Part shown: positions 15,830-25,086 of the stretch, in pieces
How the letters are laid out: each line of letters opens with the position of its first letter
How positions within the stretch are numbered: the stretch's first letter is position 1
DNA from: JAFAXD01 sp035472475
GTDB taxonomy: Bacteria; Pseudomonadota; Alphaproteobacteria; Rhizobiales; Xanthobacteraceae
Assembly: GCA_035472475.1 (NCBI GenBank)
Contig: DATIPA010000248.1
Coordinates: 4,180-68,179 of the forward strand
Reading direction: 5' to 3'
DNA length: 64,000 nucleotides
Program-made: the position numbers and the translations under genes
Notes under the pieces: model-generated
Database searches by the model: none
Told to the model about the DNA's origin: nothing
The model's input: only the letters and a program-made list of their open reading frames with translations

Positions 15830-16309
15830 TCAGGCATGAGTTTCGTGGGCGTAGTCCTCTTCGATCTCTTCCACCTCGCCCGGTACCCATGGTCCGATGA
15901 CGAACAGCACCAGAAGCCCGCCGATGATGGCGATATTCTTCAATAGTGCGACGCCCCCGGGGCCGCGCAGGAGGTCATTAAAGCTCGTGTAGTCGAAGAA
16001 GTAGGCGGTGGAGGCGGCCACATAAAGCGCGAGTACGAGTGCCGCGAAGCGCGAAGCCACGTTGAAGATGATAAAGCAAGCCAAGACGATTTGGATGATC
16101 GCCAGCACAATGGCCACCAGTTGCGGGGTCGGCATTCCCGACATGGTCGAGACCTTCTCGACGTAGGGCCCCAGAAACGGCGGCACCCAGAGCCCGCCTT
16201 CAACCAGTTGCGCCGTTGCCGGGAGGTCAAGCAGCTTTCGCAGGCCGGATAGCAGGAACATTGCTACAAACAAAATCCGGCCGATCAGATAGATGACGTG
16301 CATGGCCAA
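15830..16309 (-). CDS. DoxX family membrane protein
   Basis: 159 residues with four transmembrane helices (about residues 5-22, 65-85, 88-108, 122-142) and the family start ILFVAMFLLSGLRKLLD. The tail is strongly acidic (EVEEIEEDY). DoxX-type proteins are linked to quinone or thiol redox processes, but most members, including this one, have no tested role. Located 39 bp upstream of the cupin gene in the same direction, so the two may be cotranscribed. Confidence 0.85.
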   Translation of the reverse strand: MAMHVIYLIGRILFVAMFLLSGLRKLLDLPATAQLVEGGLWVPPFLGPYVEKVSTMSGMPTPQLVAIVLAIIQIVLACFIIFNVASRFAALVLALYVAASTAYFFDYTSFNDLLRGPGGVALLKNIAIIGGLLVLFVIGPWVPGEVEEIEEDYAHETHA

Positions 16310-16452
16310 CCCCTTCCAAACGAAGCCACGATCGCCCGCCCCCCGGCAGGCGGCCGCAGTGTACCCGGATCGCGGTTGAGCGCAATTCGCGTAATGGCTG
16401 GCTCGCGCCGCCTGTTCCGGCCCAGCGTCGGGCGCAAAGACGCAATACGCGT

Positions 16453-17403
16453 CTACTGCGGGGTCGGTATTTGTACGAATTCCTTGAGCTGGGCGGGCGT
16501 CAGCGGATCGGCGATGAACTTGAGCTTGACCGCATCGGCAACGATCTGATCGAGGCCCACGACCCGCTCAGGCGCCATCGTGTCTTTCGGGATGAACTCG
16601 CGCACTTGCTGCACGACCGCCGCAGGAAGCCCCGAATACTCGCCGTAGAGCTTGAGCGCGGCGGGATCGGAATACATCCAGTCGACGGTTTCCAGATATC
16701 CCCGCATGAAGCGCGCGAGCGCTTCGCGGCGTTGATCCAGCACCGACAGGTTGGTGAGGTTGACGCGGACCGTGCGTTCCTTGAGCGCGGCCACCTCGGT
16801 CCCGCGCGCAACGATCCGGATCTTGCCGTCGGCGAGCGCGTCGAGCCCGAACGGCGCGGCCGCCCAACCAACATCGACCTGGCCGGTCATGGTCTGGGTG
16901 AACGTGGCCTGCATGCCGCCGAGCGCCACCGGCTTGGCGTCGAGCTTGTACTGTTTCAACAATTCAAGCAGTGCCGCATTGCTCGAGGAGCCGGCTTGCG
17001 AGAAGCCGATGGTCCTGCCGTTGAGATCTTCGATCTTGTGGATCGGCGAAGCGGGCAACACGTACCAGTACAGGTCAGGTGAGCCGATCATTTCACTGCC
17101 GATCACGCGGATCGGTGCTCCCTTGGCGAACGCGCCGATCGCGGCCGAGACGCCGGCACCTGTTCCGATGTCCATGCTGCGAGAGACAACCGCTTGAATC
17201 GATTCCGGCCCGCCCTGCGTGTAGAGAATCTCGAGTGTCAGCCCGTGCTTCTTGAAGATGCTGGCGCGTTGACCAAGATCCGGGACGGCCGTGTCCCAAG
17301 CACCGCGTTGCGGTACCGCGATTTTGAGCAGCTCCTGCGCCGATGCAGCGTTGCTCAACGCGAGCGCGGCGAGCAGGCCAAATCCCAGTCTGAAGCCGTG
17401 CAT
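16453..17403 (-). CDS. ABC transporter substrate-binding protein (NMT1/SsuA-like)
   Basis: 316 residues from ATG 17403: signal peptide (GFGLLAALALSNAASAQ) followed by a periplasmic-binding fold of the nitrate/sulfonate/thiamine-precursor class (NMT1/THI5-like), with GRTIGFSQAGSSSNAALLE and GLTLEILYTQGG as landmarks. It would capture a small anion or heterocycle in the periplasm. No permease or ATPase gene is next to it, so it is an orphan binding protein. A longer start at 17430 is less likely because the signal peptide begins at the chosen Met. Confidence 0.85.
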   Translation of the reverse strand: MHGFRLGFGLLAALALSNAASAQELLKIAVPQRGAWDTAVPDLGQRASIFKKHGLTLEILYTQGGPESIQAVVSRSMDIGTGAGVSAAIGAFAKGAPIRVIGSEMIGSPDLYWYVLPASPIHKIEDLNGRTIGFSQAGSSSNAALLELLKQYKLDAKPVALGGMQATFTQTMTGQVDVGWAAAPFGLDALADGKIRIVARGTEVAALKERTVRVNLTNLSVLDQRREALARFMRGYLETVDWMYSDPAALKLYGEYSGLPAAVVQQVREFIPKDTMAPERVVGLDQIVADAVKLKFIADPLTPAQLKEFVQIPTPQ

Positions 17404-17511
17404 GTCTTTCGTTCCCCAAGCGAGCGACAAGGCGCTGAGGGTGATGAGAACCGATCAGTCAGGGCACGTCCAGCCGTCGAAGCGAACGGCCGACGGGCTT
17501 TTGGCAGGCAC

Positions 17512-17677
17512 CAGTGTGGTGGATTCGAAGTTCCTACAACGTCGGTCGCACGCTCGCGTTGGAACATCAAATCCAAAAACCACACTAGAATCATAAATTT
17601 GCCAGTGTCCCTTTGATTCCGAAGTTCGCATCAGAGGGTGCGGCAAGTTCTTGCGAACTTCGAAATCGGGCCACTAG
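17512..17677. repeat. bipartite CTAG-bounded palindromic element (family B)
   Basis: Two long imperfect hairpins: 17512-17588 (arms CAGTGTGGT / ACCACACTAG with inner GGATTCGAAGTTCC / GGAACATCAAATCC) and 17602-17677 (inner GATTCCGAAGTTCGCA / TGCGAACTTCGAAATC, ending CCACTAG). They are joined by a 13-base AT-rich linker, AATCATAAATTTG. The same architecture with an 11/13 identical linker occurs at 56743-56906. The rest of the 423-bp gap 17404-17826 shows no other feature except the ribosome site of the next gene. Confidence 0.75.
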
Positions 17678-17826
17678 GAATTAAAATCTAGGGGATTTTG
17701 GCGAGCGTGCTCGGCCAAAATCGGCCATTGTTCGGTGTCTTAGCCATAGTCGCCGCTGTTGCTGGCATGCTGATCCCACTTGCACTAGTTTGCCCGCAAG
17801 GGTGAGCGAGTTCGGAGGTCCTTCAT

Positions 17827-19095
17827 ATGCGTGTAATCGTCGCCTGCACCATCGTGGTGCTATCGGTCCTGGCCGCGATTGCGCTGGCCCGCACAAACGT
17901 GCTTGCACCGCCGACGTCGTCATCCGCCAGCGCGTCCGCAGCACGCGCAAGTGCGCCGCCGCCCGTCAAGCCCGCAGTCGTGCGGGCGCCGACTGAACCG
18001 GTCGGCACGGTCGCAACGGACGCTTCGCCCACGCCGGTGCTTGCGCCGGCCGCAGCTTCCGCTGGGCCGTCTGCTGCAGACAATGCGCCGGACCGCATCG
18101 TGCCGGCCGGCGTGCAAGTCGCGGAGAATACGACCTCATTCGCCGCCTCGACCGTGGCCCCGACCCAGGTTGCTCAGGCAGCGGCTCCTCAGGCAGCTGC
18201 GCCGTCAACGGTCCCACCGACGGCTGCCGCTCCTCCGGCTGCCGCTCCTCCAACTGCCGCTCCTGCGGCTGCCGCTCCGGCTCCAGCGCCGGCTGCCCAA
18301 ACGGTGTCTTGTCCCGGCAATCCGAATGCGCTCGGCGTCGCCCGCACGGTGCAGATCGACACCACCGGCGGTCCCGGATTTGGGTTCGAGCACTTCAAAA
18401 CCCACGACTTCCTTAAACCGGGCGAAGTCGTGCTGACCTTCGACGACGGCCCGTGGCAGAACAACACCCCAATGGTGCTGGCCGCGTTGGCGCGCCACTG
18501 CACCAAGGCGACATTCTTCCCGATTGGCAAGCACGCGACCTACTATCCGGAAATTCTCCGCCAGGTCGCGGCCGCCGGCCACACGATCGGCTCGCACACG
18601 TGGTCGCACGCCGACCTGTCCAAGGAGAAAAATCCGGAGGACGCCAAGGCCGAAATCGAAAAGGGCATCAGCGCGGTGCACTGGGCCCTCGAAGGCGCCC
18701 CGCTGGCGCCGTTCTTCCGCTTCCCGGCCCTAAAGCACCCGCCCGAAATGGTGACCTATCTCGGCGAACGCAACATTGCGATCATCTCCACGGATATGGA
18801 CTCGTTCGACTTCAAGATGCGCAAGCCCGAGCAGGTCATCAAATCGGTCATGGACAAGCTGAAAAAGCACGGCAAGGGCATCGTGCTCATGCACGACTTT
18901 CAGCATGCGACCGCCGAGGGTATCGGCACGCTGCTCGATCAGCTCAAGCTCAACGGCTACAAGATCGTCCACATGACCGCCAAGAGCCAGCTGCAAACAT
19001 TGCCGCAATACGATGAAATGATGGTGAAGGAGCAGAAGCTGCCGACGGTTAGCACGCGACCGACGTCGGACGTGGTGAAGACCATCAACGAATAA
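17827..19095 (+). CDS. polysaccharide deacetylase with Ala/Pro linker
   Basis: 422 residues. N-terminal signal anchor (residues 3-21), then a disordered Ala/Pro/Thr-rich linker (about 28-155) that would span the periplasm, then a NodB-homology domain (about 160-400). Catalytic motifs: TFDDGP at 204-209, and SHTWSHAD with metal ligands His257 and His261. It would remove N-acetyl groups from peptidoglycan or a surface glycan. The linker matches those of periplasmic deacetylases of this order. It is followed by a strong hairpin and then two small genes. Confidence 0.88.
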   Translation: MRVIVACTIVVLSVLAAIALARTNVLAPPTSSSASASAARASAPPPVKPAVVRAPTEPVGTVATDASPTPVLAPAAASAGPSAADNAPDRIVPAGVQVAENTTSFAASTVAPTQVAQAAAPQAAAPSTVPPTAAAPPAAAPPTAAPAAAAPAPAPAAQTVSCPGNPNALGVARTVQIDTTGGPGFGFEHFKTHDFLKPGEVVLTFDDGPWQNNTPMVLAALARHCTKATFFPIGKHATYYPEILRQVAAAGHTIGSHTWSHADLSKEKNPEDAKAEIEKGISAVHWALEGAPLAPFFRFPALKHPPEMVTYLGERNIAIISTDMDSFDFKMRKPEQVIKSVMDKLKKHGKGIVLMHDFQHATAEGIGTLLDQLKLNGYKIVHMTAKSQLQTLPQYDEMMVKEQKLPTVSTRPTSDVVKTINE

Positions 19096-19108
19096 AAATT
19101 TGCGGCGA

Positions 19109-19134
19109 GGCTTGCTGGGTTTCACCAGCAAGCC
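19109..19134 (+). terminator. perfect 10-bp hairpin after the deacetylase gene
   Basis: GGCTTGCTGG (19109-19118) and CCAGCAAGCC (19125-19134) form a perfect stem with a six-base loop, 14 bp after the stop codon. There is no T-run, so it is either a weak or Rho-assisted terminator or an mRNA 3' stabiliser. Confidence 0.5.
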
Positions 19135-19152
19135 CCTTCAGCGGGGCGGATC

Positions 19153-19314
19153 ATGTCTCTTCTGGTGAACGTGCTGATCACGTTCGTGGTCGTTATCCTG
19201 ATCCTCTATCTGGTCAATCTGCTGCCCCTCGATGGGCGCGCCAAGCAGATTGTGCGCGTCATCGTCATCGTCATCGGCATCATCTACCTGCTGAGATACC
19301 TGCTCCCGATCTGA
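19153..19314 (+). CDS. small two-helix membrane protein (Thivi_2564-like)
   Basis: A 53-residue protein made of two hydrophobic helices (about residues 3-21 and 32-51) separated by the loop LLPLDGRAKQIVR. The pattern, helix - PLDG/PMDG turn - charged - hydrophobic helix with VVIVIG, is that of the small Thivi_2564-type inner-membrane proteins. Function unknown. It lies between the deacetylase and the DUF6665 gene on the same strand. Confidence 0.7.
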   Translation: MSLLVNVLITFVVVILILYLVNLLPLDGRAKQIVRVIVIVIGIIYLLRYLLPI

Positions 19315-19335
19315 CGGTCTGATATATTCGCGCGC

Positions 19336-19710
19336 ATGCTTCCTGGTCGAGATCGCAAGCCCTCCTACGACAAGACCCCGGCCGCCGCGCTCGACTATGA
19401 GCTTGCCCAGGAGATGGCGGCCGCACTCGGCCGGCTCGGACGCCGGCTTGAGCACGCCTTGCAGGCGCTGGAGCAATTTGATGCTGCCAACGTGGCCGAT
19501 CCCGACAAGCGTCGGCGGGAGCGATCAGCCTTGTTGGCCGAGGCTGGCGACGCGCTCTGGCTGTTCGTGGTGCAACGCGAGGCCTGCGGGTTACGCGATG
19601 CGCGCCAGCTCATGCGCGACTACAGGGTCCCGCCCGAGGTGCAATACCGGATGGGAATATCAGCGAGCCGTGGGCCGGGCGTCACCAAAGGCGCGCCGAC
19701 GACCCGCTGA
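19336..19710 (+). CDS. DUF6665 family protein
   Basis: A 124-residue, all-helical soluble protein with AALDYELAQEMAAALGRLGRRLEHALQAL, then a conserved ALWLFVVQREACGLRD motif and RDYRVPPEVQYRMG near the C-terminus, which I associate with DUF6665 of Alphaproteobacteria. Heptad spacing in the first 60 residues suggests a helical hairpin. No known role. Starts 21 bp after the small membrane protein gene, so a shared transcript is likely. Confidence 0.72.
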   Translation: MLPGRDRKPSYDKTPAAALDYELAQEMAAALGRLGRRLEHALQALEQFDAANVADPDKRRRERSALLAEAGDALWLFVVQREACGLRDARQLMRDYRVPPEVQYRMGISASRGPGVTKGAPTTR

Positions 19711-20102
19711 CGCCGTGTCCGCGCGTTCCAATTTCCACGCCTGGTAGCAGTAGCGATTGGGAATCCGGACGTAGCCGCCCTGCACCGTCTGTTAGCACCC
19801 GAACGCGCCACGATCATGCCCGTCCCGTGTGTCGTGTGCATTCCATACAGCAGGTTCGCCGCATTCCATGCAGCCCCCGCTCGCGCTATTGTGAGTTGCC
19901 GACGCCAAGACGGTCGTCTTGAAGTCGGAGCCCGCGCGAACGAGCGACCTTGCCGCTTCGCGCTTGATTGAGCATGTTGTTGTCGAAAAACGTGGTTGCC
20001 GGCGCGTGAAAAATAAGCGCGGAGTATCCGCAATCGCCGAGCACTGAAATGCATTGCTAACGCGGAACTCCCGCTCATCCAATCACCGGGGAGGATACTG
20101 AC
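19711..20102. other. 392-bp intergenic region with a spaced direct repeat
   Basis: Non-coding as far as I can see. It contains GCATTCCATACAGC (19839-19852) repeated as GCATTCCATGCAGC (19861-19874), 13 of 14 identical and starting 22 bp apart, about two helical turns. The ribosome site GGGGAGG for the dismutase gene lies at its right end. Confidence 0.4.
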
Positions 20103-20819
20103 ATGATGATCCATCGCCGCGCGCTGCTCGCGGGTGCAACCACTCTTGCAGCAACCACCGTGCTGCCGCGCATCGGTCAGGCGCAAACGGCCGGACCCTT
20201 TACCTTGCCGCCGCTGCCCTACGCGACCAATGTGTTTGAACCGAATATCGACGCCAAGACGATGGAGATCCACCACGATCGCCATCATCAGGCCTATGTG
20301 ACCAACCTCAACGCCGCGGTCAAAGACTATCCCGACGTTGCGGCCATGAAGCTGCAGGACATTCTGGCCAAGCTGAACGAGATTCCGGAAGCCATTCGCA
20401 CCGCGGTGCGCAACAACGCCGGCGGTCACGCCAATCACTCGATGTTCTGGGAGATCATGGGACCGAACGGCGGTACCCCCGACGGCGAGTTGTTCGCGGC
20501 CATCACGCGAGACTTCGGCGGTCTTGAGACGTTGCAGGGGCGCTTCAACGATGGCGGGCTGCGGGTGTTCGGCTCAGGTTGGGTGATGGTGACTGTGACG
20601 CCTGAGGGCAAGCTTGCGCTCGAGACTCGTCCCAATCAGGACACGCCGATATCGGACGGCAAGCGCGTGTTGTTCGGCAACGACGTGTGGGAGCACGCCT
20701 ACTACCTCACGTATCAGAACCGGCGCGCCGACTACCTGAAAGCCTGGTGGAATGTTGTGAACTGGAACAAGATCGCGGAGCGCTATGCGGCCGCAAAGGC
20801 CGGCACGCTGACGATCTAG
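20103..20819 (+). CDS. exported Fe/Mn superoxide dismutase
   Basis: 238 residues. An N-terminal Tat-like leader (HRRALLAGATTLAATTVLPRIGQAQ) precedes a full iron/manganese dismutase. Metal ligands are His57, His112, Asp194 and His198, with the signature DVWEHAYY at 194-201. It converts superoxide to peroxide and oxygen, here most likely in the periplasm, whereas most Fe/Mn enzymes are cytoplasmic. The start is supported by GGGGAGG seven bases upstream. The TAG stop shares its bases with the first palindrome of a REP-like element. Confidence 0.92.
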   Translation: MMIHRRALLAGATTLAATTVLPRIGQAQTAGPFTLPPLPYATNVFEPNIDAKTMEIHHDRHHQAYVTNLNAAVKDYPDVAAMKLQDILAKLNEIPEAIRTAVRNNAGGHANHSMFWEIMGPNGGTPDGELFAAITRDFGGLETLQGRFNDGGLRVFGSGWVMVTVTPEGKLALETRPNQDTPISDGKRVLFGNDVWEHAYYLTYQNRRADYLKAWWNVVNWNKIAERYAAAKAGTLTI

Positions 20820-20890
20820 AGCATGATCCCGAAAAGTGGTCACCCTCGGAAAAGATCATGCTCAAACAAAAAGCTAGACCATGATCGATC
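20816..20890. repeat. REP-like palindrome (family A) abutting a stop codon
   Basis: Stem GAGCATGATC (20819-20828) / GATCATGCTC (20854-20863), then the linker AAACAAAAAGCTAGA seen at 6750-6763, then a decayed second half (CCATGATCGATC). The element begins with CTAG at 20816-20819, which gives the dismutase its TAG stop. Confidence 0.75.
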
Positions 20891-20907
20891 AGATCGCGGC
20901 CTAGCAA

Positions 20908-23185
20908 TCAGCGCGCCGAGCGCTCCTGCGCCTCCACGACCGCAACCGCGGTCATGTTGACCACGCCGCGGGCGGTTACCGACGGGCTGAGGATATGCGC
21001 GGGCTTTGCCGGGCCAATCAGGATCGGCCCGACCGGAAGCGCGTCGGCGATGCTCTTGATCAATTGATAGGTGATGTTGGCGGCATCGAGCGTCGGCATG
21101 ATCAGAACGTTGGCGCGGCCCTTCAGTCGTGCGTGTGGGAACACGCGCTCGCGCAGCGACGGGTCGAGGGCGGTGTCGCCGTGCATCTCGCCGTCGACAT
21201 CGAGCTCCGGGTGACGTGCCGCCAGGAGATCGGTGGCGGCCCGCATCTTGCGGGCGGATTTGCTGTCGGAACTGCCGAAATCGGAATGCGACAGCAGCGC
21301 GATTTTCGGCTCGAGGCCAAAACGCCGCACGTGGGTCGCGGCGAGCACAGCCATTTCGGCGATCTCGGCCGCGGTCGGCTCGGCTCGCACCTCGGTGTCT
21401 GCCAGGAAATAGGCGCCCTTGGGGGTGATCACCAGCGATAGCGCCGCGAAGTCTTCGACGCCGGGCGCATAGCCGATGATATCGCGGATATGATGCAGGT
21501 GGGTCATGAAGCGACCCTCGACCCCGCACAGCATGGCGTCCGCATCGGCCCGCTGCACCATCAGCGCGGCGATGACGGTCGCGTCGGTGCGCAGCACCGT
21601 GCGAGCGGCGTCCGGCGTGATGCCCTTGCGCCCCGCGATCTCGACATAGGTCTGAACGTAGCTCCGGTATTGCGGATCGTCCTCGGGGTTGACCAGGCGG
21701 AAGTCGCGACCGGGTCTGACCGACAGGCCAAATCGCTCGATGCGGGCCTCGACCACGGCGGGCCGGCCGATCAGGATCGGCCGGGCCATGTCTTCCTCGA
21801 CCACGGCCTGGGTGGCGCGCAGGATGCGCTCGTCTTCGCCTTCGGCATAGACGATACGTTTGGGCGCCGTCTTGGCTTGGGCAAACACCGGTTTCATGAT
21901 GAAGCCCGAGCGAAAGACAAACTCGTTGAGCCGGTCCTGGTAGGCTGCGAAGTCGGCGATGGGACGCGTCGCGACGCCGGACGCTACCGCGGCCTGCGCA
22001 ACCGCCGGCGCGATGCGCAGGATCAGCCGCGGGTCAAATGGATTTGGAATGAGCGAACCGGCTCCGAATGTGGTGAGCTGCCCGCCGTACGCGCGCGCGG
22101 CAACATCCGACGGCGCTTCGCGCGCTGGCGTCGACCGCGGCGCGTTTCATCTCCTCGTTAATGGCGGTGGCGCCGACGTCGAGCGCGCCGCGAAAGATGT
22201 AGGGAAAGCACAGGACGTTGTTGACTTGGTTGGGGTAGTCGGAACGGCCGGTGCAGATCATGGCATCGGGTCGAACCGCCAGCGCCTGCTCGGGCTCTAT
22301 TTCCGGGTTGGGATTGGCGAGCGCGAGTATCAGCGGCCGCGGCGCCATCCGCTTGACCATCTCCGGGTTGAGCACGCCGCCTGCCGACAGGCCGAGGAAG
22401 ATGTCGGCGTCCTCGATGACGTCGCCGAGCGTACGTTTGTCGGTCTTGCGCGCGTAGACGCTCTTCCACCGGTCCATCAGGGTCGTGCGGCCCGTGTACA
22501 CGACACCCTCGATGTCAGTCACAAAGATGTTCTCACGCGGCATCCCGAATGAAACCAGCAGGTTGAGGCAAGCGAGCGCGGCCGCGCCGGCGCCGGATGC
22601 AACGAGCTTCACCTCATCGATGTTCTTCCCGCTCAGTTGCAGCGCATTCTGCACCGCCGCGGCCACGATGATGGCGGTCCCGTGCTGATCATCGTGGAAG
22701 ACCGGAATCTTCATTCGCGCGCGTAGCTTGGCTTCGACCTCAAAGCATTCCGGCGCCTTGATGTCTTCCAGGTTGATGCCGCCGAAAGTCGGCTCGAGCG
22801 CAGCCACGACCTCGACCAGCCGGTCCGGTTCGTTTGCCGCCACTTCGATGTCAAAGACATCGATGCCGGCGAACTTCTTGAACAGAACCGCTTTGCCTTC
22901 CATCACCGGTTTTCCGGCGAGCGGCCCGATGTTGCCCAGGCCAAGTACGGCGGTGCCGTTGGACACCACCGCGACCAGGTTGGCCCGGGACGTGAGCTCG
23001 GCGGCCATCGCCGGGTCGCGTGCGATCGCCTCACAGACCGCCGCCACCCCGGGCGAATAGGCGAGTGCGAGATCACGCTGATTGCCCAGCGGCTTTGTGG
23101 CCTGGATTTCGAGTTTTCCCGGGCGCGGATGCCGGTGGTAGACGAGCGACCCGGTGCGCAGGTCGTCGGACAAGTTGGATGTCAC
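20908..23185 (-). pseudogene. maeB: NADP-dependent malic enzyme, frameshifted between its two domains
   Basis: Oxidative decarboxylation of malate to pyruvate. Start GTG 23185 with GGAGAGGG upstream. Frame one encodes the malic-enzyme domain (about 370 residues: YSPGVAAVC, VSNGTAVLGLG, FHDDQHGTA, ALANPNPEIEPE) up to MKRAAVDAS, then runs into 33 unrelated residues and stops at 22034. The correct sequence resumes in another frame at EAPSDVAARAYGGQ, through a linker to MKPVFAQAK (ATG 21897) and a complete phosphotransacetylase-like domain ending at 20908. Compared with the expected DAIAxLAREAPSDV, about 11 bases are missing near 22120-22126. The catalytic domain itself is intact, so the truncated enzyme could still work without its acetyl-CoA-sensing C-terminal domain. 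A sequencing or assembly error is the alternative. Confidence 0.88.
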
Positions 23186-23347
23186 GAGTGCCGCCCTCTC
23201 CGCCTTTGCGTTTCCGGTGCATTCTCTAGCCCGGATGGCTGGCAAACGAAATCGGGAACCCCGCCGTCGCGGCGACCGATTGCACCCCGCAAGACCCTGT
23301 GCTCATTGTGCCGGCCAACGAGCTAGAATGTCCATTCGGAGAACACC

Positions 23348-24067
23348 GTGAGTTTCTGGGAGCGATTAGAGCACGGCCACGTCAAGCCGTGGCTGCGACG
23401 GTTCAAGTCCTATCGCGACGTGGAACTCGGCGGGATTCGCGTCGCCTACAAGTCGCATCTCGACGGGGGCGGCCGTGAGTTCGGCCAGGACTTCATCCCG
23501 TTCCTGCGCCGGCGCGGGATGCCGCGCCAGCATCGCGTGTTCGAGTGGTGCGCGGGCCCGGGTTTCGTCGGTTTCTCACTGCTGGGCCACGGGCTCGCGG
23601 AGACCCTTTGTCTCGCCGACGTCAATCCGGCGGCGATCGCCGCCTGTCAGCGCACGGTCCGCGACAACGACCTTGCCGGGCGTGTGACGATATATCTGTC
23701 CGACAACCTCGCTGCGATTCCGCCATCCGAGCGCTTTGATCTTGTTGTCAGCAATCCGCCGCACTTCGCCGATCAGTTCGCCCGCGAGTTCGGCCACGGC
23801 GACCTTCGTGCGCACGACCCCGGCTGGCGCATTCACCGCGATTTTTTCCAAGGCATCCGCCGCTACCTCACCATTGGCGGCGTGGTCGTGCTGCAGGAGA
23901 ACAATCAGGGCTCGAGGGCCGAGACGTTCCGCGAGATGATCGCCGATGCCGGGCTCGCGATCCGGTTCGTCGAGGGCGAAACGCCGCCTTCCAGCGATCC
24001 CCGGTATTATTACATCGGCATCACGCGGCGCGAAGATACGCCGCCGAATTGGGCGCGGGGATACTAA
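23348..24067 (+). CDS. SAM-dependent methyltransferase (NPP[HF] class)
   Basis: 239 residues from a GTG at 23348. A class I methyltransferase fold with the SAM-binding glycine loop in EWCAGPGFVGFSLL, the acidic strand-2 end LADVNP and the catalytic motif SNPPHF. The NPPH-type motif is shared with HemK/RlmG/TrmN6-like enzymes that methylate amide or ring nitrogens of proteins or nucleic acids. Target not predictable. It is divergent from the malic enzyme and upstream of the DUF899 gene. Confidence 0.82.
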   Translation: MSFWERLEHGHVKPWLRRFKSYRDVELGGIRVAYKSHLDGGGREFGQDFIPFLRRRGMPRQHRVFEWCAGPGFVGFSLLGHGLAETLCLADVNPAAIAACQRTVRDNDLAGRVTIYLSDNLAAIPPSERFDLVVSNPPHFADQFAREFGHGDLRAHDPGWRIHRDFFQGIRRYLTIGGVVVLQENNQGSRAETFREMIADAGLAIRFVEGETPPSSDPRYYYIGITRREDTPPNWARGY

Positions 24068-24249
24068 CGCCATTCGAAAAGGGCGATTGATCGGTTTGCC
24101 GCCGCACGGCACTCGAACTTGCGATGCTTGCGCTAGAAGCAGACATCGGCCGTGGCACACCAAGCAGGCGGCGCGGGGGAGGAACTTACATCTCAGGGAT
24201 GAGTTCAATTCTCGTACAAATTCCTCAGCGTTTGAGAGGCCCGGCAGCC

Positions 24250-24969
24250 ATGGAACATCTTCGTTACCCCAATGAAAGCGTTGAGTATCGTGCCGCCCGA
24301 AATGCGCTTCTAAATGACGAGATTGCGCTTCGGGCGCAGATCGAGGCCGTTGCAGCGAAGCGTCGCGCGCTCCCGCTCGGCGGCGAGGTACCCGAGGACT
24401 ACGTCTTCGAGCGGATCGGCAAGACCAGCATGCCGGAGAGCGTGAAGATGTCCGAGCTGTTTGATCCGCACGACACGCTCATCCTGTACAGCTTCATGTA
24501 CGGGCCCGAGCGCGAACTGCCTTGTCCAGGATGCACCCACCTGCTTGATGGGCTCGACGGCGCCGCGAGGCACGTGGGCGGGGGCGCCGCGCTCCACATC
24601 GTCGCCAAATCGCCGATAGCGCGCCTCGCCGCCTGGGCACACGAACGTGGCTGGGAACATCTTTCGCTCCTGTCTACCGCGGGCAACACCTACGACGCGG
24701 ATTATTTTGGTGACACGTCAAAATTTTCCAAGGGAATGCGTGCACAACATCGAGTTCCGGACGGCGAGAATTGGGACGAAACAATCTTCAACGTGTTCAG
24801 AAAGAAGAACGGTACGATTAGGCACTTCTGGGGCTCGGAGATGAGCTTTGCCCCTCCCGCTCCGAAACAGCACCATCGTGCCGGCGATCTTGTCGACCCG
24901 CTGTGGGGCCTGCTCGACATGACGCCCGACGGTCGGGGCGACTTCTTTCCAAAGGTGAACTACGATTGA
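24250..24969 (+). CDS. DUF899 thioredoxin-like protein
   Basis: 239 residues. MEHLRYPNESVEYRAARNAL matches the usual start of DUF899 proteins, so the ATG at 24250 (with GAGAGG upstream) is preferred over in-frame ATGs at 24124 and 24199. The domain has a thioredoxin-like core with LYSFMYGPERELPCPGCTHL (CPGC motif) and a C-terminal LWGLLDMTPDGRGDFFPKVNY. Family members are thought to act in redox chemistry but are not characterised. Cytoplasmic. Confidence 0.82.
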   Translation: MEHLRYPNESVEYRAARNALLNDEIALRAQIEAVAAKRRALPLGGEVPEDYVFERIGKTSMPESVKMSELFDPHDTLILYSFMYGPERELPCPGCTHLLDGLDGAARHVGGGAALHIVAKSPIARLAAWAHERGWEHLSLLSTAGNTYDADYFGDTSKFSKGMRAQHRVPDGENWDETIFNVFRKKNGTIRHFWGSEMSFAPPAPKQHHRAGDLVDPLWGLLDMTPDGRGDFFPKVNYD

Positions 24970-25086
24970 TTCACCGCGGCTGTTGATGAGCGAATGAATT
25001 TTTTCGTCGTCCCAAACTCAATTCGAGGTGGGAAGTCCGAGTCTGAACAGCAACTGCGGATCGGCCCTAGCCCGGGAGAAAGACGC

